From positions 1 to 43,110 of the forward strand of contig JAKBCC010000018.1 of assembly GCA_021808105.1 (NCBI GenBank): DNA of 43,110 bases. The letters run 5' to 3'. Source of the stretch: Planctomycetota bacterium (GTDB taxonomy: Bacteria; Planctomycetota; Phycisphaerae; WQYP01). Below the pieces are notes generated by a model that did no database searches, was not told the origin of the DNA, and saw nothing but the letters and a program-made list of their open reading frames with translations. Made by a program: the position numbers and the translations under genes. Shown one piece after another: positions 18,374 to 25,530 of the stretch; the first letter of the stretch is position 1; each line of letters opens with the position of its first letter.

Positions 18374-19765
18374 ATGGTTACTGCGATTCATGGGCATTAC
18401 AACCCTCGGCCGAGGATAGCCTTGACTGGGGTATTTCGGTTTAGTTTCTGCACCGTTGTGATGGTGCTTTTGCTTTTTATCTTCCCTGTGCGCCGCGCCT
18501 GGGCAGTGCATGTGGTGGCCGGGCCGGTGGCGGGCAGTATCACGCCTGATTCAGCGCGCGTATGGATTCAGTTAAGCACCAGCGATCGGGTCAAGGTGCG
18601 GTGTTTTGACGTTTCCACCGGCAATCAGGTTTCGGCCATGGGTACCACCGTGCTGGGGCCGCCGCCGTTTATTGTCAGCGCTGCGCTTAATGATTTGCTG
18701 CCGGATCATGATTATCGCATTACACTTCTGGTCAACGGGCACCCCGTGCCGCTGCCGCTGCCGCAACTGATCATTCACACCGTGCCGGCGTATGGATCCT
18801 TCATGCCGGTGCATGTCGCATTTGGTTCGTGTGCGAATACAGCGGTCTATCCTGTTAAAGCCATCTGGAACAGCATCGCACAACTTCAGCCGCAGGCCTT
18901 TATTTTCGCGGGTAATTCATCGTATCTGCCCCGGCGTGTAAGCCAATTTCCATATACATATATTCATGCGTATACTTTTATACTTTCACGGTATGATCAA
19001 GCGCGGATGTTTGGCCCGTTGCGACGCTTATTCAGCGTCTGTCCTGTATATGCCACATGGGATGATCGCGATTTCGGCACGCCGCACGCGGATTCGTCTT
19101 TCGTATTCCAGCATGATTCATTTCTGGCATTTGAACAGTTCTGGCCCAATCCGGGCTACGGCAGCGGCGCTGTCCTGGGGGCCTTCTGCCATTTCCGTAT
19201 TTCAGATGTTGCGTTTTATCTGCTTGATGACCGGAGTTTTCGCGTTAATCCGACCGCTAAAACGCCGGGAAAAATGCTGGGCGTCAGGCAGTTGGCATGG
19301 CTAAAGCGGCATTTGCTGGCCAGCAGCGCAACCTTCAAAGTCCTGGTGGACGGAGATCAGATGCTGGCGGATTATCCCGGGCATGAAAGCTGGGGGAACT
19401 TTCCACGGGAACGACGCAACTTTATTCACTGGATTTTCAGCCACAATGTTTCAGGCGTGGTGTTTTTAAGCGGTCATCGGCGCTTTGGTGAGTTAACGCG
19501 CCGAAAGGCGAATCCAAATGGCCTGGATCAATATCCACTTTACGACCTGACCAGTTCCTCGCTGGCGGCACGGCCCGTTCCGCCACACCAGATAGTGGCA
19601 TGGCCCAACGCGCAAAGACTGGGCGCTCCAATATTTGAACATAACTTCGGATTCATTAACGCCGGGGGCCCACCCGGCAATCGGCATATTACACTGCAAC
19701 TGCGAAACGCCCAGGGCGTCATTGTGCTTTCCAAAACCATCCTGGCCCGGAGCCTGTCCGAGTAA
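18374..19765 (+). CDS. PhoD-like phosphatase-family protein with diverged metal site
   Basis: This 463-residue protein has a hydrophobic N-terminal segment (about 20-44) and is probably exported or membrane-anchored. It has the PhoD layout: an N-terminal Ig-like domain (VAGPVAGSITPDSARVWIQL), FGSC at 150-153, a WDDRDFG segment (229-235), and YPLYDLTSSSL near the C-terminus. Several residues expected to bind metal are changed. The usual GD of the second motif reads FAGNSSY (N181), WDDHD is WDDRD, and the usual SGD.H motif reads SGHRRFGEL (366-374). The Cys and Tyr ligands are kept. It may have altered or lost phosphatase activity. ATG 18374 is chosen because GGGAG lies 12 nt before it; a TTG at 18350 in the same frame lacks a ribosome site. 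Confidence 0.75.
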   Translation: MVTAIHGHYNPRPRIALTGVFRFSFCTVVMVLLLFIFPVRRAWAVHVVAGPVAGSITPDSARVWIQLSTSDRVKVRCFDVSTGNQVSAMGTTVLGPPPFIVSAALNDLLPDHDYRITLLVNGHPVPLPLPQLIIHTVPAYGSFMPVHVAFGSCANTAVYPVKAIWNSIAQLQPQAFIFAGNSSYLPRRVSQFPYTYIHAYTFILSRYDQARMFGPLRRLFSVCPVYATWDDRDFGTPHADSSFVFQHDSFLAFEQFWPNPGYGSGAVLGAFCHFRISDVAFYLLDDRSFRVNPTAKTPGKMLGVRQLAWLKRHLLASSATFKVLVDGDQMLADYPGHESWGNFPRERRNFIHWIFSHNVSGVVFLSGHRRFGELTRRKANPNGLDQYPLYDLTSSSLAARPVPPHQIVAWPNAQRLGAPIFEHNFGFINAGGPPGNRHITLQLRNAQGVIVLSKTILARSLSE

Positions 19766-19812
19766 TGCGGGATTAGAGAAGAACAACATTTCTCTTCGCC
19801 GCCAATTCCGCA
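19766..19812 (+). terminator. Possible terminator stem-loop after the PhoD-like gene
   Basis: Immediately after the TAA, TGCGGGATT (19766-19774) can pair with AATTCCGCA (19804-19812), and AGAGAA (19775-19780) with TTCTCT (19790-19795), giving a long stem with a one-sided bulge. No T-tract follows, so termination is only probable. Confidence 0.4.
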
Positions 19813-19836
19813 TTGACCCTCACCCAATTCTACATG

Positions 19837-19893
19837 TATCCGCGTTATCCGCGCAATCCGCGGTTCAATCCCGCTGTGATCGTAGATAAAATA
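19837..19893 (+). repeat. TATCCGCG-type dispersed repeat, copy 3
   Basis: TATCCGCGTTATCCGCG is followed by CAATCCGCGG, and the copy ends in AAATACTT. It lies between the convergent PhoD-like and pntB genes. The middle part differs from the other two copies. Confidence 0.6.
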
Positions 19894-20017
19894 CTTGCCC
19901 TACACTTCATCACAGCTCGAAATTAAGGTACGCGGTGAGGTGGTGCGGCAGAGCCGGTTTGGATAGACGCCCTCTCCTGAATATCAGTGTCACAGCGCGA
20001 TGGGGCTCTCACAACTG

Positions 20018-21457
20018 TCACAGCTTTTCCAACTCGGCGATGATGTCCAGCATGGCTTTCTTGCCGTCCGCGAAATACATCAGACAATTTTTGGCGGCAA
20101 ACAGCGGGTTGGGTATGCCGGCAAAACCGGGGCTGAGGCTGCGTTTGATCACGATGACCGTCCCGGCTCTATCCACATTCAAAATCGGCATGCCCGCAAT
20201 GGGGCTGTTGGGATTGTCCCGCGCATCGGGATTCACCACATCGTTGGCGCCGTTGACAATGACGACATCGATATTTTCAAATTCGGGATTTATCCGGTCC
20301 ATTTCCAGAAGATGATCATAGGGAATATCAGCTTCCGCCAACAGCACGTTCATGTGCCCCGGCATGCGCCCGGCAACCGGATGAATGCCAAACTGCACAT
20401 CAACCGATCGTGATTCCAGCAGTTCATACAATTGCCCCGCCGCGTGCTGCGCCTGTGCAACCGCCAAGCCATATCCCGGCACAATGGCCACACGGCGGGC
20501 ACCGTCCAAGATGGCCGCCACTTCTTCGGCGTTGACGCTTTTAATATTTCCGCCGTAAATATCATCGGATTTTGCCGCCTTGTTGGCTTGCACCTGGCCA
20601 AAAAGAACATTAATAAAGGACCGGTTCATCGCCTTGCACATGATCATGGAAAGAATAAAGCCGGAAGATCCTTCCAGCGCCCCACCGATAATCAGGAGTT
20701 TGTTATTGAGCACAAAGCCCATGGCGGACGCTGAAAGGCCGGCGTAACTATTAAGTAATGCAATGACCGTGGGCATATCCCCGCCGCCGATTGGCAATAT
20801 CAGCATCACCCCAAAAAGCAGACACAGCGCAATAAAAATCGGGAAAATAATCGGGTTGCCGGGAATCACAACGACCAGGGCACCGGCGATGACGGAGGCG
20901 ACCAGGATGGAAATGCTGGCGACATTCTGAAACGGATAATTCATCGGCTGCGTGGGCAATATTTCCTGCAATTTACCCGCCGCGACAAGACTGCCGGTAA
21001 AGGTCAGATAGCCCAGGAGTGTTTCAAATCCGATGGCAATAAGGGTGGATGTCCCCATGGATGACCTGTGGGCATAATATTCCGCGGTTCCCACCAACGC
21101 CGCCGCCAAGGCTCCAAAGGCGTGAAATAGCGCAATCTGCTGGGGGACGGCGGTCATGGGAATTAAACGGGCCATGGGAACCGCAACCGCAATGGCGACC
21201 GCGAAGGCGATAAAAATCCAGTCATAATGCCGCACTTCGGGCAGAAAAAGCGTGGCGATAATCGCCGCTGCCATGCCAATTTCCCCAGCCAACACGCCCC
21301 AGCGGGCGGTTTTGGGCGAACTTAGCCACTTCAGCGAGAGGGCAAAGAGCATGGCTGCGGTCAGATAGATCAAAATGACATACGCCGGCATGGCCTGGTG
21401 GCGGGGTAAGAAGCTGCCGGCGGCGATGACTGTCAGGGTAAAACCGGAACTTATCAC
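20018..21457 (-). CDS. pntB: NAD(P) transhydrogenase subunit beta
   Basis: This is the membrane and NADP(H)-binding subunit of the proton-translocating transhydrogenase, which passes hydride between NADH and NADP+ using the proton gradient. The N-terminal two thirds are hydrophobic membrane helices; the C-terminal 180 residues are the NADP-binding domain III with PGYGLAVAQAQHA, FGIHPVAGRMPGHMNVLLAEADIPYD and the VNGANDVVNPDA stretch. The frame opens upstream with a TTG at 21475 that has no ribosome site. GTG 21457 has GGGAG 6 nt before it and is preferred, giving 479 residues. Even so, the protein has about 20 more N-terminal residues than E. coli PntB. Third gene of the pntAA-pntAB-pntB set, 51 bp after pntAB. 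Confidence 0.93.
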   Translation of the reverse strand: MISSGFTLTVIAAGSFLPRHQAMPAYVILIYLTAAMLFALSLKWLSSPKTARWGVLAGEIGMAAAIIATLFLPEVRHYDWIFIAFAVAIAVAVPMARLIPMTAVPQQIALFHAFGALAAALVGTAEYYAHRSSMGTSTLIAIGFETLLGYLTFTGSLVAAGKLQEILPTQPMNYPFQNVASISILVASVIAGALVVVIPGNPIIFPIFIALCLLFGVMLILPIGGGDMPTVIALLNSYAGLSASAMGFVLNNKLLIIGGALEGSSGFILSMIMCKAMNRSFINVLFGQVQANKAAKSDDIYGGNIKSVNAEEVAAILDGARRVAIVPGYGLAVAQAQHAAGQLYELLESRSVDVQFGIHPVAGRMPGHMNVLLAEADIPYDHLLEMDRINPEFENIDVVIVNGANDVVNPDARDNPNSPIAGMPILNVDRAGTVIVIKRSLSPGFAGIPNPLFAAKNCLMYFADGKKAMLDIIAELEKL

Positions 21458-21508
21458 AAGGTGCTCCCATGGCAAGAAAATTAAGAGACCGACAGGCTGG
21501 CACGACTA

Positions 21509-21802
21509 TTATTGAGACTTGCGCTTCTTAAACATCTTGAGCATACGATCCGTCATTAAAAAGCCCCCCACCACGTTGATCATGGATGCCGTCACGGCGA
21601 TGGTGCCCAGCACCACGACCATGGTGGTATTGTGCCCCGCACCCGTTACGACAATGGCTCCCACAACGGAAATTGCCGAGATCGCATTGGTCAGCGACAT
21701 CAGCGGCGTATGAAGCTGGGGCGAAACGCGCCGCACCACCTCATAACCCAGAAAAGCCGCCAGCGCGAAAACAAACAAATTCGATTCCAGTGATGAATTC
21801 AT
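21509..21802 (-). CDS. pntAB: NAD(P) transhydrogenase subunit alpha, membrane part
   Basis: This 97-residue protein is the small membrane subunit that is fused to the C-terminus of PntA in E. coli but separate in Rhodospirillum-type enzymes. It has three hydrophobic helices with the conserved core [27 protein letters not shown], followed by [29 protein letters not shown] and a basic tail. It joins PntB in forming the proton channel. ATG 21802 has GGAG 8 nt upstream. The gene lies between pntAA and pntB on the same strand. Confidence 0.93.
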   Translation of the reverse strand: MNSSLESNLFVFALAAFLGYEVVRRVSPQLHTPLMSLTNAISAISVVGAIVVTGAGHNTTMVVVLGTIAVTASMINVVGGFLMTDRMLKMFKKRKSQ

Positions 21803-21893
21803 AATTGTATCTCCAAGAACTCACGCATTATATATGTTCACGAGCTGAACTTTGCGAATTTTTATGGCCTGCCCTCAACGACTGTCCGGCGGA

Positions 21894-23084
21894 TTATCCG
21901 ACACCCGCCACAGCCTGAGGCACTTCCAGCACCGGCAGTTCCAACAGCTCACGCACCCGCTGATTAATAATGACGCCATCACGCATGACCAGCATCTCGC
22001 GCGTAATTTGATCCTGCATATCCAACTGGCATTGCCCATTTTTGATCAGATGTTTAAGTACATTGGCAATGTTATTGGCATACATTTGACTGGCGTGAAT
22101 CGGCAGCGTGGCCGTGAGATTTGTCGGCCCCAGAATCGTTACATCGTGATAAGTAACGATTTCGTCACCGCGTGTCAGGGCGCAGTTGCCCCCGCGGACA
22201 GCCGCCAGATCAACGATAATGGAGCCGGCTTCCATTGCGGCAACCATGTCTTCGGAAATCAGAACCGGGGCTTTTTTCCCCGGCACCGCGGCGGTGGATA
22301 TGACGATATCCGCTTCGCTGACGCTGTGGGCCATGAGTTCGCGCTGCCGCTGCTGTTCCTCAGCCGTCTGCTGCCGGGCGTAACCGGCTGGCGTTTGCGC
22401 TTCAGCGGCCTGCATGGGCAACTCAATGAATCGGGCACCCAGGCTTTGCACCTGCTCCTTGACTGCGGGCCGTACATCAAACGCACTGACTTGCCCCCCG
22501 AGTCGCCGGGCCGTGGCAATCGCCTGCAAACCCGCAACGCCCGCTCCGATGACAAACACCTTGGCCGGTGTGATTGTTCCGGCCGCGGTAATCATCATGG
22601 GGAATATTTTTCCGAGTTTTTCCGCCGCGATCAACACTGCCTTGTACCCCGCGAGGCTGGCCATGGAAGATAGCGCATCCATGCTTTGTGCACGGGTAAT
22701 CCGCGGCACCAGTTCCATAGCCAATAAGGTCGCACCGCACTGGGAAAGTAGCTGCATCGCGGGCTTATCAGTCAGTGGATCGGCAAAAGCAATGATATGA
22801 ATGCCGCGTTTTACCGCCGCCAAGTCCGGGCCTTGCACTTCCGGATGTGATCCCAATGCGTGGACCTGCACCAGAATATCCGCCTGTTTAAGCAGTTCGG
22901 TGCGATCAACCGAGAGATGCACACCGGCCTTTTCGTAAGCCGCATCTGTGAATCCAGCCGCAACCCCGGCCCCAGGTTGAATGTGAACTTCCAGTCCCAG
23001 CTTCACCAGGCCGGCCGCTGCCGCAGGCGTCAGCGCCACCATCCGTTCGCCGGGAAAATTTTCTTTTATTGCAGAGACGATCAT
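21894..23084 (-). CDS. pntAA: NAD(P) transhydrogenase subunit alpha, NAD-binding part
   Basis: This 396-residue soluble subunit binds NAD(H) at the membrane complex (domain I). It starts IKENFPGERMVALTPAAAAGLVKLG, typical of the PntA/alanine dehydrogenase fold, and carries the nucleotide motif GAGVAGLQAIATARRLGG and the segment AFDVRPAVKEQVQSLGARF. The frame is open for 39 more codons upstream, to 23201, but that extension would overlap the metallophosphoesterase gene and has no family resemblance. ATG 23084 gives the normal family length. Its ribosome site is weak (GGAA). The split alpha subunit (pntAA plus pntAB) is the bacterial three-gene arrangement. Confidence 0.93.
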   Translation of the reverse strand: MIVSAIKENFPGERMVALTPAAAAGLVKLGLEVHIQPGAGVAAGFTDAAYEKAGVHLSVDRTELLKQADILVQVHALGSHPEVQGPDLAAVKRGIHIIAFADPLTDKPAMQLLSQCGATLLAMELVPRITRAQSMDALSSMASLAGYKAVLIAAEKLGKIFPMMITAAGTITPAKVFVIGAGVAGLQAIATARRLGGQVSAFDVRPAVKEQVQSLGARFIELPMQAAEAQTPAGYARQQTAEEQQRQRELMAHSVSEADIVISTAAVPGKKAPVLISEDMVAAMEAGSIIVDLAAVRGGNCALTRGDEIVTYHDVTILGPTNLTATLPIHASQMYANNIANVLKHLIKNGQCQLDMQDQITREMLVMRDGVIINQRVRELLELPVLEVPQAVAGVG

Positions 23085-23178
23085 AACGGGATTTCCATAT
23101 CTACAAAGGTATAATGATTCCGGTTCGGCTTTTTTGCAAGCCAGCGTAGCGGCCATCTGTGATAGGGCCGTCATTAAC

Positions 23179-23964
23179 TCAACGCAGATCGGTCCACACA
23201 ATAGATTCCGCAGAATTCTCGCGGCTGGTCCGCAGCGTCAGCATCATCACCTGCGGCGGACAGAACAGCCGCAAACGCAGTCCCGCCTTGCCGATGCCGC
23301 GATTCACGATTAACCAGGTATCGGCAATGCGATTTAATCCTGTGCACAGATTCGGCGGAAGCACATCATGCCCGATGATCGGACTGCCGTCCGGGTAGCA
23401 TATCTGCCCGCCATGGGTATGGCCGGCCAGGCAAACATCCACGCCGGCGGCGGCAGCGGAATGGATAAGATCCGGATAATGCAGCAACATAAGCTTAAAA
23501 TCGTTGCCCAGCACGTTCTGCAGGGCTGCGGGGATATCGGTGTCGCTGCGCCGATGCTGGGCGATGCCAATCAGGGCCAGGCGTTGTCCGGAGCGTTCAA
23601 TAATCACCGACTCATTGACCAGCATCACCGCCCCTCCAGCCGCCAGTGCCGGCCCAAGCTCAAGCGAATCATGATTACCGAGAATAAAGTATGTTCCCAG
23701 CGGGGCATGAATAGCGGAAATCAGTCGCTGAACATTGGGCAGGCTCTTTTTCCATTTCCAACTGCGGTGCCCCAGATCACCGGTGATGACCGCCAGATCG
23801 GGTTTCAGCGGCGCAATATGATCGCTCCATTGCTGCAACTCGGCGGTCCATTTTGTAATGTGCAGATCAGAAAGATGCAAAATACGTATGCCGTCAAACG
23901 CTTCGGGCAAGCGGTCCAGTGCCAGTTCAAGATGTTCCACTTCAGCCAAAGTCGCACCCCGCAA
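23179..23964 (-). CDS. Calcineurin-like metallophosphoesterase (YkuE/YaeI type)
   Basis: This 261-residue protein has the full dimetal phosphoesterase signature in order: LSDLH (D33, H35), TGD (D63), LGNHDS (N97, H98), LLHYPD (H162) and AGHTHGGQ (H182, H184). The arrangement and size match the YkuE/YaeI group, often linked with membrane lipid or phosphodiester hydrolysis, but the substrate here is unknown. No signal peptide or membrane anchor is visible with this start. The start is uncertain: TTG 23964 follows GGAG by 14 nt, and a second TTG five codons later has GGGG 7 nt before it. The stop lies 94 bp upstream of the pntAA start, so the genes may be co-transcribed. Confidence 0.85.
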   Translation of the reverse strand: MRGATLAEVEHLELALDRLPEAFDGIRILHLSDLHITKWTAELQQWSDHIAPLKPDLAVITGDLGHRSWKWKKSLPNVQRLISAIHAPLGTYFILGNHDSLELGPALAAGGAVMLVNESVIIERSGQRLALIGIAQHRRSDTDIPAALQNVLGNDFKLMLLHYPDLIHSAAAAGVDVCLAGHTHGGQICYPDGSPIIGHDVLPPNLCTGLNRIADTWLIVNRGIGKAGLRLRLFCPPQVMMLTLRTSRENSAESIVWTDLR

Positions 23965-24022
23965 CGCTGCGCATTATTCTCCGGAAACCATTTCCAGTCG
24001 CACGCTGCATAACTTACAGATT

Positions 24023-24050
24023 CTATACCGCCAAAGTGTTGGCGGTATAG
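24023..24050. promoter_or_regulatory. Perfect 11-bp stem-loop between two minus-strand genes
   Basis: The arms CTATACCGCCA (24023-24033) and TGGCGGTATAG (24040-24050) are exact reverse complements around a 6-nt loop. It lies after the VOC gene and before the metallophosphoesterase gene on the minus strand. There is no T-tract on either strand. It could act as an mRNA end, a processing site or a protein-binding site. Confidence 0.4.
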
Positions 24051-24082
24051 TCAACAACTTGGACGGCTCTCGAAATGATGGA

Positions 24083-24490
24083 TTAGCTCAGCAGTGGCCC
24101 GCGCATCCCGGCGGGCATGGGCTGGGGCCATTGCGTAGGCCACGCTTGGTTAATTTCCGCTATTTCAATGTAGTTGTTATCCGGATCAAAAATGATAAAT
24201 CGCCGCACCCCCCGATACTCCCGATCCGGTCTGCAGGGCACGCTCCGCGATTCCAGATATTTACGAGCCAGTTCCAAGTCCGCCACCTGCAGGCAAAGAT
24301 GTTCTGTGGTTCGCGGCGGCAACGGATTCGCGTGCGTCAGGTGAATCTGTTGGTCCCCTACCGCGTACCACGTGCCTTGAAAATCAAACCAATCCGGCCG
24401 TGGAACTTCCATCAAGCCCAGAATTTCGGAGTAAAATTTCCGCGATTGAGCTACATTGGAGACCCACAGCGTGACATGTTGAATAGCCAT
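24083..24490 (-). CDS. VOC-superfamily protein (glyoxalase/dioxygenase fold)
   Basis: This 135-residue protein has the paired beta-alpha-beta-beta-beta modules of the vicinal oxygen chelate fold: MAIQHVTLWVSNVAQSRKFYSEILGL at the start, EHLCLQVADLELARKYLESR in the middle, and RRFIIFDPDNNYIEIAEI at the end. Probable metal ligands are H5, the His of EHLCLQV and the Glu of YIEIAE. The family includes glyoxalase I, dioxygenases and fosfomycin or bleomycin resistance proteins; nothing here points to one activity. ATG 24490 is preferred over ATG 24535, because the extra 15 residues are not part of the fold and GGGGA lies before 24490. It is 82 bp after nth. Confidence 0.8.
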   Translation of the reverse strand: MAIQHVTLWVSNVAQSRKFYSEILGLMEVPRPDWFDFQGTWYAVGDQQIHLTHANPLPPRTTEHLCLQVADLELARKYLESRSVPCRPDREYRGVRRFIIFDPDNNYIEIAEINQAWPTQWPQPMPAGMRGPLLS

Positions 24491-24572
24491 GGCACCGATT
24501 CCCCGCCGTTCGACTGGCCCTGATTTTTCTAGCATCTACTACTCTGCTTTCATACTATCAGCATCGCTTTAA

Positions 24573-25298
24573 TTAACTCTTTCTCCCGGTCATTTGGCTC
24601 TGCCGGGCCGCTTGAAACGCCGAGGGACACAATCCGGCCAATTGGCATCTTTCACACGCGGGCTTACGCGCGGCACACACCGCTCGCCCATGCGCAATAA
24701 GCAGATGGGAAACAAGCGTCCAGTCGCTTTGGGGAATTAGTGACATCAGATCTGTCTCCACTTTTTCCGGGTCATCATGCTGCGACAATCCCAAACGCCG
24801 TGCCAGACGTCCCACATGCGTATCGACCACCACACCAATCTGCTTGCCAAACGCATTGCCCAATACCACATTGGCGGTTTTACGCCCCACACCCCGAAAA
24901 GCCGTAAGCTCTTCCATGGAATTTGGCACCTGCCCGCCATGAGCTTCGACAAGCTGCCGAGCCGTATGCTGAATAGACTTAGCCTTCGCCCGAAAAAACC
25001 CGGTGCTTTTAATAATGTCTTCAATATGAGAAATATCCGCAGCAGCCAATGAGGCGGCATCGGGAAATCGCCTGAAAAGTATCGGCGTAACCATATTGAC
25101 GCGCACATCCGTGCACTGCGCGGAAAGAATTGTGGCGACCAGCAACTCCAAAGGGGACTGATGAACCAAAGCGCAATGCGCATCAGGGTACATTTTTTTC
25201 AATAAGGCCAGAATCTGATCACAGCGCTTTCGCCGGGCCGCAGCGGTTTCCCGGAACTTTTTTTTTAGCCCGTCCCTTTTTATCATGAAAGCGTCCAT
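24573..25298 (-). CDS. nth: Endonuclease III (DNA glycosylase/AP lyase)
   Basis: This 241-residue enzyme removes oxidised pyrimidines and cuts at abasic sites in base excision repair. The helix-hairpin-helix is FRGVGRKTANVVLGNAFG with catalytic Lys140, and the catalytic Asp is in VVDTHVGR (D159). The C-terminal [4Fe-4S] cluster loop is intact: C208-x6-C215-x2-C218-x5-C224. The frame is open upstream to 25529, but the added 77 residues are unlike the family and contain a promoter-like sequence. The start is therefore ATG 25298, or ATG 25286 four codons later; neither has an ideal ribosome site. The protein has about 15 residues more at the N-terminus than E. coli Nth. Confidence 0.93.
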   Translation of the reverse strand: MDAFMIKRDGLKKKFRETAAARRKRCDQILALLKKMYPDAHCALVHQSPLELLVATILSAQCTDVRVNMVTPILFRRFPDAASLAAADISHIEDIIKSTGFFRAKAKSIQHTARQLVEAHGGQVPNSMEELTAFRGVGRKTANVVLGNAFGKQIGVVVDTHVGRLARRLGLSQHDDPEKVETDLMSLIPQSDWTLVSHLLIAHGRAVCAARKPACERCQLAGLCPSAFQAARQSQMTGRKS

Positions 25299-25430
25299 TC
25301 CACCGCGATTTTTCGATTCTTTCGCACGCCTGCTTGCGCGGCAACATGCGCCAGCTTTTTGCCCCAAGGCCGCAAACACGCCGCAGCCAGTTAGCTTTTG
25401 GGCATCCGACGCATGGGAGCGTGAGAAAGC

Positions 25431-25459
25431 ATTATAGGATTTATCCACATTCTTTGCAT
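25431..25459 (-). promoter_or_regulatory. Probable promoter of nth
   Basis: On the minus strand a perfect -10 box TATAAT (25431-25436) lies 17 bp after a weak -35, TGCAAA (25454-25459). The predicted start of transcription is near 25424, giving a leader of about 125 nt before nth. Confidence 0.5.
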
Positions 25460-25461
25460 AT

Positions 25462-25487
25462 CGCCGATGTATGTCGCCGATGTATGT
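25462..25487. repeat. Tandem 13-bp direct repeat above the nth promoter
   Basis: TCGCCGATGTATG occurs twice with no spacer (25462-25474 and 25475-25487), directly upstream of the proposed -35 box. Spacing of 13 bp is not a full helical turn, so binding of a regulator to both copies is uncertain. Confidence 0.5.
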
Positions 25488-25530
25488 TGACTTATGGCGG
25501 CAGGTCCAGCTTGAACTAACGCCAGCCACT

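Noticed and set aside
19850-19880. tRNA T-arm-like GGTTCAATCCC
   Set aside because: There is no acceptor stem, D-arm or anticodon arm around it, and the piece belongs to a dispersed repeat.
23085-23201. A longer pntAA starting at 23201
   Set aside because: The added 39 residues have no family resemblance and would overlap the phosphoesterase gene.
25299-25529. An N-terminal extension of endonuclease III
   Set aside because: The extra 77 residues are unlike the family, and the DNA there holds a promoter-like TATAAT and tandem repeats.
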